From Desulfocapsaceae bacterium (lineage in GTDB: Bacteria > Desulfobacterota > Desulfobulbia > Desulfobulbales > Desulfocapsaceae): a stretch of 6,745 nt of DNA. The notes below the pieces were generated by a model that saw only the letters and a program-made list of their open reading frames with translations, was not told the origin of the DNA and ran no database searches. Each line of letters opens with the position of its first letter. Positions within the stretch are counted from its first letter, which is position 1. Position numbers and translations under genes: made by a program. Where the stretch lies: assembly GCA_029934775.1 (NCBI GenBank), contig JAOZLO010000158.1, forward strand, positions 1 to 6,745. The letters are read 5' to 3'. Of this stretch, positions 1 through 6,007 are shown one piece after another.

Positions 1-483
1 GATGTGGTTGGTGAGCCGATGCTGGCCCATAAGGCGACCCATGAGGCTAAAGTGGCTGCAGAAAATATTGCGGGACATAATGTTGTTTTTAACCCGATGA
101 CTATCCCGTCTGTCGCCTACACAAAACCCGAAGTTGCATGGATGGGGATGACTGAAAAAGAGGCGAAAGAAAAGAAGATTGATTTCTCAAAAGGAAAATT
201 TCCCTGGGGTGCAAGTGGCAGGGCGCTGAGTGTAGGCGCTTTTTCGGGTGTGACCAAGGTGCTTTTTGACAAAAAGAGCGGACGGATTATAGGTGCTGGA
301 ATCTGTGGGCTGAATGCTGGTGAACTTATTCACGAGGCGGTACTTGCTCTTGAGATGGGAGCCAATGCTGAGGACATAAGTAAAACTGTTCATGCGCACC
401 CCACCCTTGCCGAGACCTTTGGCTTTGCGGCGGAGATTGTCGATGGCTCAATTACCGATGTTCTCCCACCCAGAAAGAGGTGA
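1..483 (+). CDS. lpd: Dihydrolipoamide dehydrogenase (E3), C-terminal part; 5' end outside window
   Basis: This is the last 160 residues of a flavoprotein disulfide reductase that reoxidises dihydrolipoyl groups of 2-oxoacid dehydrogenase or glycine-cleavage complexes with NAD+, in the cytoplasm. The window opens inside the segment DVVGEPMLAHKATHEA, which in the family ends the FAD-contacting region. The dimerisation domain follows, with IPSVAYTKPEVAWMG and the conserved HAHPTLAE motif. In that motif the second His and the Glu (about residues 133 and 138 of the visible part) form the active-site base pair of the partner subunit. The C-terminus GSITDVLPPRKR resembles the end of E. coli Lpd. 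The FAD Rossmann motif and redox-active CxxxxC lie upstream of the window. The frame is intact to TGA at 481-483. Family assignment is firm; which complex it serves cannot be told here. Confidence 0.96.
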   Translation, partial: DVVGEPMLAHKATHEAKVAAENIAGHNVVFNPMTIPSVAYTKPEVAWMGMTEKEAKEKKIDFSKGKFPWGASGRALSVGAFSGVTKVLFDKKSGRIIGAGICGLNAGELIHEAVLALEMGANAEDISKTVHAHPTLAETFGFAAEIVDGSITDVLPPRKR

Positions 484-502
484 TTTTGTTTGGGAGTCTG
501 TC

Positions 503-547
503 TGAGCAGATAAAGTGCTGCCCTTACGGCAGCATTTTATCTGCTCA
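503..547. terminator. Strong hairpin terminator between convergent lpd and glpK
   Basis: Positions 503-522 pair with 528-547 as a 20-bp stem with one G-T pair and a 5-nt loop (CTTAC). The GC-rich top, GCTGCC/GGCAGC, is followed on the plus strand by ATTTTAT, so a shorter version works as an intrinsic terminator for lpd. The right arm contains the glpK stop codon (TAA, complement of 537-539) and its last codons, so the structure also lies at the end of the glpK transcript. No long U-tract follows on the minus strand, so bidirectional function is an inference. Confidence 0.75.
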
Positions 548-2024
548 AAGTTCGTGCTATGGCATCCTTCCAGCCGTCATATTTTTTGACCCTCTGTCTT
601 TCTTCCATGGATGGCTCAAAACGTGTATCACATTTCCAGGTGTCACCTAATTCTTCAGGGGGCGGAAAGATTCCTGCCTGCAGCCCGGCAAGATAAGCTG
701 CACCGACAGCGGTGGTTTCCAGCGCTGCTGGCCGATCCACCGGGGCATTGAGGATATCAGCCAGGAACTGCATGGTATAGTCTGAGGCAACCATGCCACC
801 ATCCACACGCAGTACAGTTTTTCCCATTTCTTTCCAGTCTCCCCGCATCGCCTCAAGAAGGTCCCTGGTCTGGTAGCAGACTGATTCAAGTGCGGCCCGT
901 GAGAGTTCAGCGGGTCCGGTTGCGCGAGTGATGCCGAAGATTGCACCTCTGGCGTCGGGGTCCCAGTGGGGTGCTCCAAGTCCGGTAAAGGCAGGAACAA
1001 GATAGACATCCTGGCTTTCATCAGCCTGTCTGGCAAGTGTGCCGGTATCAGAGGCTGTTTTAATAAGTCCCATTGCATCCCGCATCCACTGGACAGCTGC
1101 CCCCGCTACAAAGATAGAGCCTTCAAGGGCATAGGTTGTCACTCCATTTAGTCGATAACCGATAGTGGTGAGCAGTTTATTGTCTGAAATTACAGCCCGA
1201 CTACCTGTATTAAGAACAACGAAGCAGCCGGTACCATAGGTGGACTTTATCATTCCGGGCTGAAAACATGCCTGACCGACAAGGGCTGCCTGCTGATCTC
1301 CAGCAATACCCCTAATGGGAACAGCGCCACCCAAAAGCGATTCTTCAGCTAGCCCAAAGTCAGCTGAAGAATCCCTCACTTCGGGTAAAAGTGCAGGAGG
1401 GATATCAAGGAGCTGCAGGAGCTCTTCATCCCATCTGTTTTCGTGAATATTATACAGCATGGTACGTGATGCATTTGTTGCATCTGTCGCGTGTTGTTTA
1501 CCACCTGTCAGTCGCCAGAGGAGGTAGGTGTCAACCGTGCCGAAAGCAAGCTTTCCATTTGCAGCTTTTTCTTTTGCTCCCTCTACATTGTCGAGTATCC
1601 ATTTGATTTTGGTCCCGGAAAAATATGAGTCAAGCAGAAGCCCGGTTTTAGAGGTAATTATTTGATCCTTACCTTGCCTGCTTAATTCCCGGCAAAATTC
1701 TGCTGTCCTCCGATCCTGCCATACGATGGCGTTATAGACAGGCTTTCCAGTCTCTCTATCCCAGATAATGGTGGTTTCTCTCTGATTGGTTATACCGATT
1801 GCCGCAATATCTGAAGGAGAAAGCGCTGATTCTTTCAGTGCCTGCCTGCAGGTGGCAAGAGTAGTGGACCATATTTCCTCCGGATAATGTTCTACCCAGC
1901 CGGATTGTGGAAAAAACTGTTCAAATTCCTGTTGTGCCTGGGCTATTATTTCAAACTTATCGTTGAAGATAATTGCGCGGCTGGAAGTTGTCCCCTGATC
2001 AATTGCGAGTATATGGGTTACCAT
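537..2024 (-). CDS. glpK: Glycerol kinase
   Basis: ATP-dependent glycerol kinase of the FGGY family, 495 residues (E. coli 502), making sn-glycerol-3-phosphate in the cytoplasm. The N-terminal phosphate-binding motif DQGTTSSR is at residues 9-16. The substrate-side segment GITNQRETT is at 77-85, the first FGGY signature ([13 protein letters not shown]) at 134-146, the catalytic Asp in [10 protein letters not shown] at D243, and the second signature ([15 protein letters not shown] and on) from 346. ATG at 2024-2022 follows the glpD stop with no gap. AGGAG (complement of 2031-2035) lies 6 nt upstream, inside the end of glpD, so the two genes are co-transcribed and probably translationally coupled. 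From recall of E. coli GlpK, the GGKGGTR loop that binds the inhibitor fructose-1,6-bisphosphate is replaced here by the shorter [10 protein letters not shown] (230-239). The His phosphorylated by the PTS in many Firmicute enzymes is also absent at this place. Full length and intact. Confidence 0.98.
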   Translation of the reverse strand: MVTHILAIDQGTTSSRAIIFNDKFEIIAQAQQEFEQFFPQSGWVEHYPEEIWSTTLATCRQALKESALSPSDIAAIGITNQRETTIIWDRETGKPVYNAIVWQDRRTAEFCRELSRQGKDQIITSKTGLLLDSYFSGTKIKWILDNVEGAKEKAANGKLAFGTVDTYLLWRLTGGKQHATDATNASRTMLYNIHENRWDEELLQLLDIPPALLPEVRDSSADFGLAEESLLGGAVPIRGIAGDQQAALVGQACFQPGMIKSTYGTGCFVVLNTGSRAVISDNKLLTTIGYRLNGVTTYALEGSIFVAGAAVQWMRDAMGLIKTASDTGTLARQADESQDVYLVPAFTGLGAPHWDPDARGAIFGITRATGPAELSRAALESVCYQTRDLLEAMRGDWKEMGKTVLRVDGGMVASDYTMQFLADILNAPVDRPAALETTAVGAAYLAGLQAGIFPPPEELGDTWKCDTRFEPSMEERQRVKKYDGWKDAIARTLSR

Positions 2025-3554
2025 TTACTTCTCCTCGTCTGTTGCTGTCAGTATAGAAGATTTTTCAATTATATAGTTCTCAAGGTGCACAGTTTCCTCC
2101 GGGCTTAAAAAGAGACCCATCCTGGTACGCCTCCAGAGCACGTCTTCAGCATTTTGTGCCCATTCATGGGAAAGCAGATAATCGACCTCAAAGCTATAGA
2201 GCTGGTGACCAAAATGAGTGCCGAGCTCTTCCGTTGTTTTGATATTTTGTGTCATTTCATGACTGCAGGTGCCGTAGGTTCTGATGAGGCGGGTTGCATG
2301 CTCTTTTGAGATAGCCGGGCAGGCTGCTAAGAGTTTGTTTACCTCACCGGTAAATCCGTCAGGCGAAAAGTCTCCCCCCGGCAGGTTGGCTCCTTCTGTC
2401 CAGGTTGTCTTCATTCCGGGGAGAAATGGCGAGAGTTTTTTAAGAACTGATTCCGCAAGTTTTCTGTAGGTAGTGATTTTACCACCATAGATGGAAAGCA
2501 GCGGAGCTTCTTCATCTCCAGTGTCGAGTTTGAGAACATAATCCCGGGTAGCGGCTTTGGCATCGCTTGTACCGTCATCAAAAAGAGGCCGGATTCCCGA
2601 GTAGCTGCTGACTACATCCTCAGGGCCGATCTGCGTAATAAAATATTCGCTGGCAACCTTGCAGAGATAACTGATCTCCTCAGAGTCAATCTTCACTTCA
2701 TCAGGCTTGCCGTGGTAGTCCACATCGGTGGTACCGATAAGGGTAAATTTGTTCTGGAAGGGTATTGCAAAGATAATACGGTCATCATTGTTTTGAAAGA
2801 TATAGGCACGCTCATGGGTAAAGAGCTGCCTGACAAGTATATGACTTCCCTTCACCATGCGAATATGTTCCGCTGTTCTGGTATGGGAAATATGAGGGAG
2901 CAGAGTGTCAAGCCAGGGACCGGCGGCATTGACAAGAACCCGGGCCTGTGTGGTACTCACTTTGCCGCTGTTTTTATCGAGAATTTTTAAGGTCCAGATT
3001 CCCTCGGCCCTTTCAGCGGAGATGAGTTGTGTTCTCACTCGTATTTCCGCCCCTTTTGCAGCTGCATCCTGGGCATTGATGATAACAAGACGACTGTCCA
3101 TCACCCAGCAGTCGGAATATTCGAAACCTTTTTTGTAGTTGCCTTTAAGTGATGTTCCGGCTTCGTCTGTGGCAAGGTTCACACTGCTTGTTCCCGGCAG
3201 TATTTTCCTGCCCCCTATATGGTCATAGAGAAAGAGCCCGAGCCGTATCAACCAGGATGGGCGTAATCCTTTATGGTGGGGAAGTATAAAGCGCAACGGC
3301 CATATAATATGGGGGGCGGCATTGAGAAGTACCTCGCGTTCTTTGAGTGACTCCCTTACCAGGCGAAATTCATAATGCTCGAGATAGCGTAAGCCGCCAT
3401 GAATAAGCTTGGTACTGGCCGATGATGTTCCACTGGCCAGGTCGTTCTGCTCACAGAGAAAAACAGATAAACCACGGCCTGCAGCATCACGGGCAATCCC
3501 TGTGCCGTTAATACCACCGCCAATAATAGCAAGATCGAAAATTGAAGTTTTAAT
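2025..3554 (-). CDS. glpD: Aerobic glycerol-3-phosphate dehydrogenase (FAD), probable ATT start
   Basis: Membrane-associated flavoenzyme oxidising sn-glycerol-3-phosphate to dihydroxyacetone phosphate and reducing quinone. Read from ATT at 3554-3552 it is 509 residues (E. coli 501), beginning (M)KTSIFDLAIIGGGINGTG. The FAD-binding GGGINGTG is at residues 12-19, followed by SGTSSASTKLIHGGLRYLEH (41-60), KGFEYSDCWV (142-151), SGIRPL (319-324), TRDY (336-339) and the family signature YGGKITTYRKLAE (356-368). The two Arg of SGIRPL and TRDY match residues known to contact substrate in E. coli. The frame is closed upstream by TAA at 3578-3576. The first ATG/GTG/TTG in frame is TTG at 3296, which would remove the whole FAD-binding motif and is the Leu of a conserved segment, so it is not the start. 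AGGT (complement of 3561-3564) sits 7 nt before the ATT. The stop TAA directly abuts the glpK ATG. Gene identity is firm; the start codon is inferred. Confidence 0.95.
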   Translation of the reverse strand: MKTSIFDLAIIGGGINGTGIARDAAGRGLSVFLCEQNDLASGTSSASTKLIHGGLRYLEHYEFRLVRESLKEREVLLNAAPHIIWPLRFILPHHKGLRPSWLIRLGLFLYDHIGGRKILPGTSSVNLATDEAGTSLKGNYKKGFEYSDCWVMDSRLVIINAQDAAAKGAEIRVRTQLISAERAEGIWTLKILDKNSGKVSTTQARVLVNAAGPWLDTLLPHISHTRTAEHIRMVKGSHILVRQLFTHERAYIFQNNDDRIIFAIPFQNKFTLIGTTDVDYHGKPDEVKIDSEEISYLCKVASEYFITQIGPEDVVSSYSGIRPLFDDGTSDAKAATRDYVLKLDTGDEEAPLLSIYGGKITTYRKLAESVLKKLSPFLPGMKTTWTEGANLPGGDFSPDGFTGEVNKLLAACPAISKEHATRLIRTYGTCSHEMTQNIKTTEELGTHFGHQLYSFEVDYLLSHEWAQNAEDVLWRRTRMGLFLSPEETVHLENYIIEKSSILTATDEEK

Positions 3555-3566
3555 AGCTCTACCTGA
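3552..3566 (-). promoter_or_regulatory. glpD: glpD ribosome-binding site with non-canonical ATT start
   Basis: On the minus strand the sequence reads TCAGGTAGAGCTATTAAAAC. AGG is 7 nt before ATT (3554-3552), and the peptide from there has the normal length and composition of a GlpD N-terminus. Codons upstream to the in-frame TAA (3578-3576) include no ATG, GTG or TTG. A second ATT four codons later (3542-3540) has no Shine-Dalgarno match. ATT starts are known but rare, as in E. coli infC and pcnB. A G-to-T change of an ancestral ATG or a sequencing error would look the same. Confidence 0.65.
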
Positions 3567-3620
3567 ATTAAAAGTTTAGTGTCTTACTCCGTAAAAGCTG
3601 TAACTCAGTTCAGTACCCCG

Positions 3621-3636
3621 TACCCCCTGAGGGGTA
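3621..3636 (-). promoter_or_regulatory. GC-rich hairpin in the glpD leader
   Basis: On the minus strand TACCCC-TCAG-GGGGTA forms a perfect 6-bp stem with a 4-nt loop. Read on the plus strand, a second TACCCC (3614-3619) lies just beside the first (3621-3626) and could pair with the same GGGGTA arm (3631-3636), giving two alternative stems. The upp leader, otherwise similar here, lacks this block. The T-run lies before the hairpin, not after it, so it is not an intrinsic terminator. Role unknown. Confidence 0.5.
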
Positions 3637-3648
3637 TAAAAAACAAGA

Positions 3649-3692
3649 GATAAGCACCCTTATGAAGCCAGGGTATAAACTCCGACTTCGAA
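3649..3692 (-). repeat. 44-bp inverted repeat, copy 1 (glpD side)
   Basis: Exact reverse complement of 6008-6051 over 44 bp, found by comparing the two strands. On the minus strand it begins TTCGAAGTCGGAG and ends GGGTGCTTATC, and points toward glpD. Its 3' side continues with a T-rich segment that also resembles the upp leader. It is too long and too perfect for a single protein-binding site and looks like a dispersed intergenic element or duplicated leader. Confidence 0.95.
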
Positions 3693-3765
3693 CCGTGAAA
3701 CAGTATTGGAGTCAGAAACGCAAGGATACCAGCATGGGGGTTGTTTCGTTTTTCCTAACATTAAG

Positions 3766-3820
3766 TTTCAAGTGAAAACATGCAAGGTCGTAATTGAAAA
3801 AAATACACTTTCAAGTAAAA
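3766..3820. promoter_or_regulatory. Two TTTCAAGT boxes, candidate GlpR operator pair upstream of glpD
   Basis: TTTCA-AG-TGAAA (3766-3777) is a dyad with perfect 5-bp arms. TTTCA-AG-TAAAA (3809-3820) is the same with one arm change. Their starts are 43 bp apart, close to four helical turns. A perfect relative, TTTCATATGAAA, lies between glpR and the divergent transporter gene (4700-4711). Placement at both putative glp control regions makes GlpR the natural candidate ligand, but the motif differs from the E. coli GlpR consensus (TTCG-centred half-sites), so this is inference. Confidence 0.4.
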
Positions 3821-3854
3821 ATATAATGGTTCGAATATTTCTCAATAGCATCAA

Positions 3855-4622
3855 CTATTTATTAACTATAACCATATCAACTTCATGTTTTTTGCAGGAC
3901 GCATGGAGCTTTTGCGGAAGTTCATCGTCCATGACGATTGTGTTGATCTGAGAGATATGACCGATGCGAATAGGAGCGTTACGTTCGAGTTTCATTCTGT
4001 CGGCTACCAGAATAACATGGCGTGCATTTTCTATAATAGCCTGGGCCACACGAACTTCTCTGAAATCATAATCGAGCAGGGAACCATCTTCATCGATGGC
4101 AGAGACACCTATGACAGCATAGTCAACCTTGAACTGATTGATAAAGTCTACGGCAGCGACGCCGATTATCCCCCCATCTGAACGGCGAACCTGACCACCG
4201 GCAATAATCAGCTCTATGCCGAGAAAATCCTTCATAATGGCAACCGCGTTAACATTATTTGTAATGACCAGCAGTCCCCGGTGATCCTTAAGAGCATAAG
4301 CGACCTGTTCAGTTGTTGTGCCAATATTAATGAGCAGTGAGCTGTTATCGGGAATTAATGTGGCAGCTATTTTGCCGATCGCTTTTTTCGATTCGGGGGC
4401 GAGCAGACCTCTCGCTTCGTAACTTACATTTTCAATGCCCGATCCGACAATAGCTCCACCGTGGACTCTCTGCAGAAGCTGCCTGTCACAAAGGATATTG
4501 AGATCTTTTCGGATAGTTTGTGGAGAAACGTCGAAGGTGATGGATAACTCTTCCACATCAACTCTCCCGTCTTTTCCGGCCAGGGCAAGGATCTTGTTTT
4601 GGCGTGAAGATAGAATGTCCAT
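3855..4622 (-). CDS. glpR: DeoR-family glycerol-3-phosphate regulon repressor
   Basis: 255 residues (E. coli GlpR 252). An N-terminal DeoR helix-turn-helix spans about residues 6-58, with the recognition helix in VSPQTIRKDLNIL (32-44), nearly the E. coli sequence (VSPQTIRRDLNEL), followed by HGGA (54-57). The sugar-phosphate-sensing domain follows, with INIGTTTEQVA (98-108), TNNVNA (121-126) and AGGQVRRSDGGIIG (141-154). GSLLDYDFREV (180-190) and the AIIENARHVILVADRMK segment (195-211) also align with E. coli GlpR. It is expected to repress glp genes until sn-glycerol-3-phosphate binds. The only start in frame is ATG at 4622-4620, because TAA lies three codons upstream. The Shine-Dalgarno is poor (AGG about 12 nt away), so translation may be weak. 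It heads the glpR-glpD-glpK block on the same strand and is divergent from the EamA transporter. Confidence 0.93.
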   Translation of the reverse strand: MDILSSRQNKILALAGKDGRVDVEELSITFDVSPQTIRKDLNILCDRQLLQRVHGGAIVGSGIENVSYEARGLLAPESKKAIGKIAATLIPDNSSLLINIGTTTEQVAYALKDHRGLLVITNNVNAVAIMKDFLGIELIIAGGQVRRSDGGIIGVAAVDFINQFKVDYAVIGVSAIDEDGSLLDYDFREVRVAQAIIENARHVILVADRMKLERNAPIRIGHISQINTIVMDDELPQKLHASCKKHEVDMVIVNK

Positions 4623-4864
4623 GGGGTGTTAAAACCTGTATAGTTATGATTGTGATGTCGAGCCATTATTCAATGTAGGTTCAATAATGTCAATTTGTAT
4701 TTCATATGAAAGCTAAAATTGGCGAAAAGATATTGAATCGAAAGATGGAGGAAAGTTATTGCGGAAACATCCTGTATAAGTGCGCTGAAGAAGTTGAAAA
4801 ACGAGTAAGCAGATGTATACTTGCTGCCGGGAAAAAGGGTATAGAGTACCAACATAGGAAGAAT
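4623..4864. promoter_or_regulatory. Divergent control region between glpR and the EamA transporter gene
   Basis: This 242-bp region must hold the promoters for glpR (leftward) and the transporter (rightward). It contains a perfect 12-bp palindrome TTTCATATGAAA (4700-4711) and an inverted repeat CATTATT (4664-4670) / AATAATG (4683-4689) with a 12-bp centre. The palindrome matches the TTTCA-NN-TGAAA dyad upstream of glpD. No confident -35/-10 pair was found. An open frame runs through from 4706 into the transporter, but the added 53 residues do not look like a transporter N-terminus. Confidence 0.5.
4700..4711. promoter_or_regulatory. Palindrome TTTCATATGAAA, candidate GlpR operator
   Basis: Perfect 12-bp palindrome about 80 bp upstream of the glpR start and 150 bp upstream of the transporter start. 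It shares both 5-bp arms with the dyad at 3766-3777. Autorepression of glpR and control of the divergent gene would both fit. The assignment is inferred from position and recurrence only. Confidence 0.4.
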
Positions 4865-5767
4865 ATGAATCGATTACAGGCAAATTCGCTCCTTGCCCTG
4901 ACGGCTGCCATCTGGGGAAGCAGCTTTGTGGTTCAACAGGTAGGCATTGGAAATCTTGGCACTATCAGTTTTACAGGAGCACGTTTTTTTGTAGGTGCAC
5001 TTATCGTTTTTCCTTTCGCATTCAGGCAGTTCAGGCGAGTGGAAAAAGTGGAGAGAAAGTTCAGACTGAAAGATTGGCTGTCTCTTCTTGCGACCGGTAT
5101 TGTCTTGTTCACAGCAGCAGCTCTTCAGCAACACGGCATTCTTCGTACCACTGTTACGAACGCAGGTTTTTTAACGGCACTCTCTGTCCCCATGGTGCCA
5201 TTTCTCGGTCTTTTTTTCTTGAGACGTAGGGTGCATTTTGTTGTCTGGCCCGCATCAATCGGCTGTTTTATCGGTACATATATCATGAGTGGGGCCAAGG
5301 GGCTCGAGTTTGCCGAAGGAGATCTGTGGGTTATTGCAAGTACAATTTTCTGGGCAGTTCATGTAATGCTTGTTGGAGCTATGGCAGTGATTACCAGGGC
5401 TCCTCTGGTGGTCGCTGTGGTGCAGTTTGCCGTCTGTGGAATAATCGGTCTGATCTTTGGCTATTTTATAGAATCTCCGGTAATGGCGGACTTTTCTGGT
5501 GCAATCTTGGGTATCTGTTATGTGGGTATTTTTTCTGTTGGAATGGCTTTCACTTTTCAGGTTGTGGGACAGAGGTATACGCCGGCTGCAGATGCTGCAA
5601 TAATTCTCAGCTCCGAAACGATTTTTGCAGCACTGGGTGGAATGCTGATTTTAGGTGAACGACTGACGATTATGCAGTTTCTTGGAGGCGCTCTGATTTT
5701 TTCCAGTATTATCGCTGTAGAACTTCTTCCACATACCAGAATCGGTAAAGCCAGAACCTTAAAATGA
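4865..5767 (+). CDS. EamA/DMT-superfamily inner-membrane transporter
   Basis: 300-residue integral membrane protein of the drug/metabolite transporter superfamily, with two EamA repeats of five helices each (about 6-143 and 152-287). Hydrophobic segments lie near residues 8-26, 34-54, 71-90, 98-119, 125-142, 154-175, 179-202, 208-232, 243-263 and 268-288. Typical marks are AAIWGSSFV at 14-22 and the C-terminal SSETIFAALGGMLILGERLT (249-268). The linker after helix 2 and the C-terminal tail are basic, consistent with cytoplasmic positions. ATG at 4865 is chosen over the upstream ATG at 4706 because AGGAAG (4856-4861) precedes it closely and the helix 1 distance is then normal. The substrate cannot be told from sequence; the family includes amino-acid, nucleoside and metabolite exporters. 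Divergence from glpR suggests possible co-regulation, no more. Confidence 0.9.
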   Translation: MNRLQANSLLALTAAIWGSSFVVQQVGIGNLGTISFTGARFFVGALIVFPFAFRQFRRVEKVERKFRLKDWLSLLATGIVLFTAAALQQHGILRTTVTNAGFLTALSVPMVPFLGLFFLRRRVHFVVWPASIGCFIGTYIMSGAKGLEFAEGDLWVIASTIFWAVHVMLVGAMAVITRAPLVVAVVQFAVCGIIGLIFGYFIESPVMADFSGAILGICYVGIFSVGMAFTFQVVGQRYTPAADAAIILSSETIFAALGGMLILGERLTIMQFLGGALIFSSIIAVELLPHTRIGKARTLK

Positions 5768-5823
5768 TCAGTTCTGCTGGTTTCTGATCTGTAAAATACC
5801 TTGCTATTTTTCCGATTTTTTTT
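5766..5823 (+). terminator. Possible terminator after the transporter gene
   Basis: GATCAG (5766-5771) pairs with CTGATC (5784-5789) and overlaps the stop codon. A small AT-only hairpin AAAATA/TATTTT (5793-5798 with 5805-5810) then precedes a run of eight T (5816-5823). The stem nearest the T-run is weak, so intrinsic termination here is only a possibility. Confidence 0.3.
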
Positions 5824-5848
5824 ATAACAGAGGCGCGTATGTATTTTT

Positions 5849-5874
5849 TACCTTGGAATGTAATTTCCAAGGTA
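5849..5874. repeat. Perfect inverted repeat, 10-bp stem
   Basis: TACCTTGGAA (5849-5858) and TTCCAAGGTA (5865-5874) flank a 6-nt loop, TGTAAT. A T-run lies on its 5' side on the plus strand and no T-run follows on either strand, so it does not look like a standard intrinsic terminator. It could be part of a structured RNA or a protein-binding dyad. Confidence 0.85.
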
Positions 5875-5884
5875 GCAATGCCCG

Positions 5885-5977
5885 CAACCCAGGTTGATAG
5901 GCTGTGGGTTGAAGGCTGTCAGGTCAAGCAAAAGACTGGGACAAATTCCCTCTGACAGCTTACTGTCTGAACAGCCT
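5885..5977 (+). other. Candidate structured RNA element with alternative pairings
   Basis: CAACCCA/TGGGTTG (5885-5891, 5905-5911) forms a first stem. AGGCTGT (5913-5919) can pair with ACAGCCT (5971-5977), enclosing GACAG-CTTA-CTGTC (5954-5967). Alternatively CTGTCAG (5916-5922) can pair with CTGACAG (5952-5958), which excludes both other pairings. Such switchable stems are typical of leaders or small RNAs, but no known family is recognised and no terminator follows. Confidence 0.35.
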
Positions 5978-6007
5978 GGCGATTTAGCAGAATGAACGTA
6001 AGATAAT

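Larger units (their letters stand above)
3555..3854. other. Intergenic region between glpR and glpD: glpD leader and candidate operators
   Basis: These 300 bp hold no convincing gene. In the direction of glpD transcription (right to left) it contains two TTTCAAGT repeats (3809 and 3766), then the 44-bp repeat shared with the upp leader (3692-3649). A T-rich stretch and a GC-rich hairpin (3636-3621) come next, followed by the shared blocks GAGTTACA (complement of 3599-3606) and AGTAAGACACTA (complement of 3577-3588), and the Shine-Dalgarno of glpD. The size and content suggest that glpDK has its own promoter and is not only read through from glpR. No clear -35/-10 pair stands out. A weak AT-only hairpin just after glpR (AAATAT/ATATTT) with a short T-run could be a poor glpR terminator. 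Confidence 0.7.

Noticed and set aside
2025..3296. glpD beginning at TTG 3296
   Set aside because: Upstream codons in the same frame encode the GlpD FAD-binding domain (GGGINGTG, HGGLRYLEH). The TTG is the internal Leu of a conserved segment, so this start would give an apoprotein lacking its cofactor site.
3526..3543. E. coli-like GlpR operator half-site at the start of glpD (AATTTTCGATC)
   Set aside because: Only one half matches the E. coli consensus and it is coding sequence for conserved residues. It is weaker evidence than the recurring TTTCA-NN-TGAAA dyads.
3706..3951. 81-residue plus-strand frame between glpD and glpR
   Set aside because: It runs antisense into the glpR end, has no convincing Shine-Dalgarno site and no familiar motif.
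537..4622. CRISPR array, tRNA, integrase or insertion sequence in the window
   Set aside because: No regularly spaced direct repeats, cloverleaf, or transposase or integrase reading frame was seen. The only long repeat is the 44-bp inverted pair.
4706..4864. N-terminal extension of the transporter from ATG 4706
   Set aside because: The 53 added residues are charged and Cys-containing with no match to EamA proteins. ATG 4865 has its own AGGAAG and gives the usual distance to helix 1.
5890..5905. Fragment resembling the 3' end of 23S rRNA (AGGTTGATAGGCTG)
   Set aside because: Only about 15 nt look like the rRNA segment as remembered, and the flanks do not continue the rRNA sequence. Probably coincidence.
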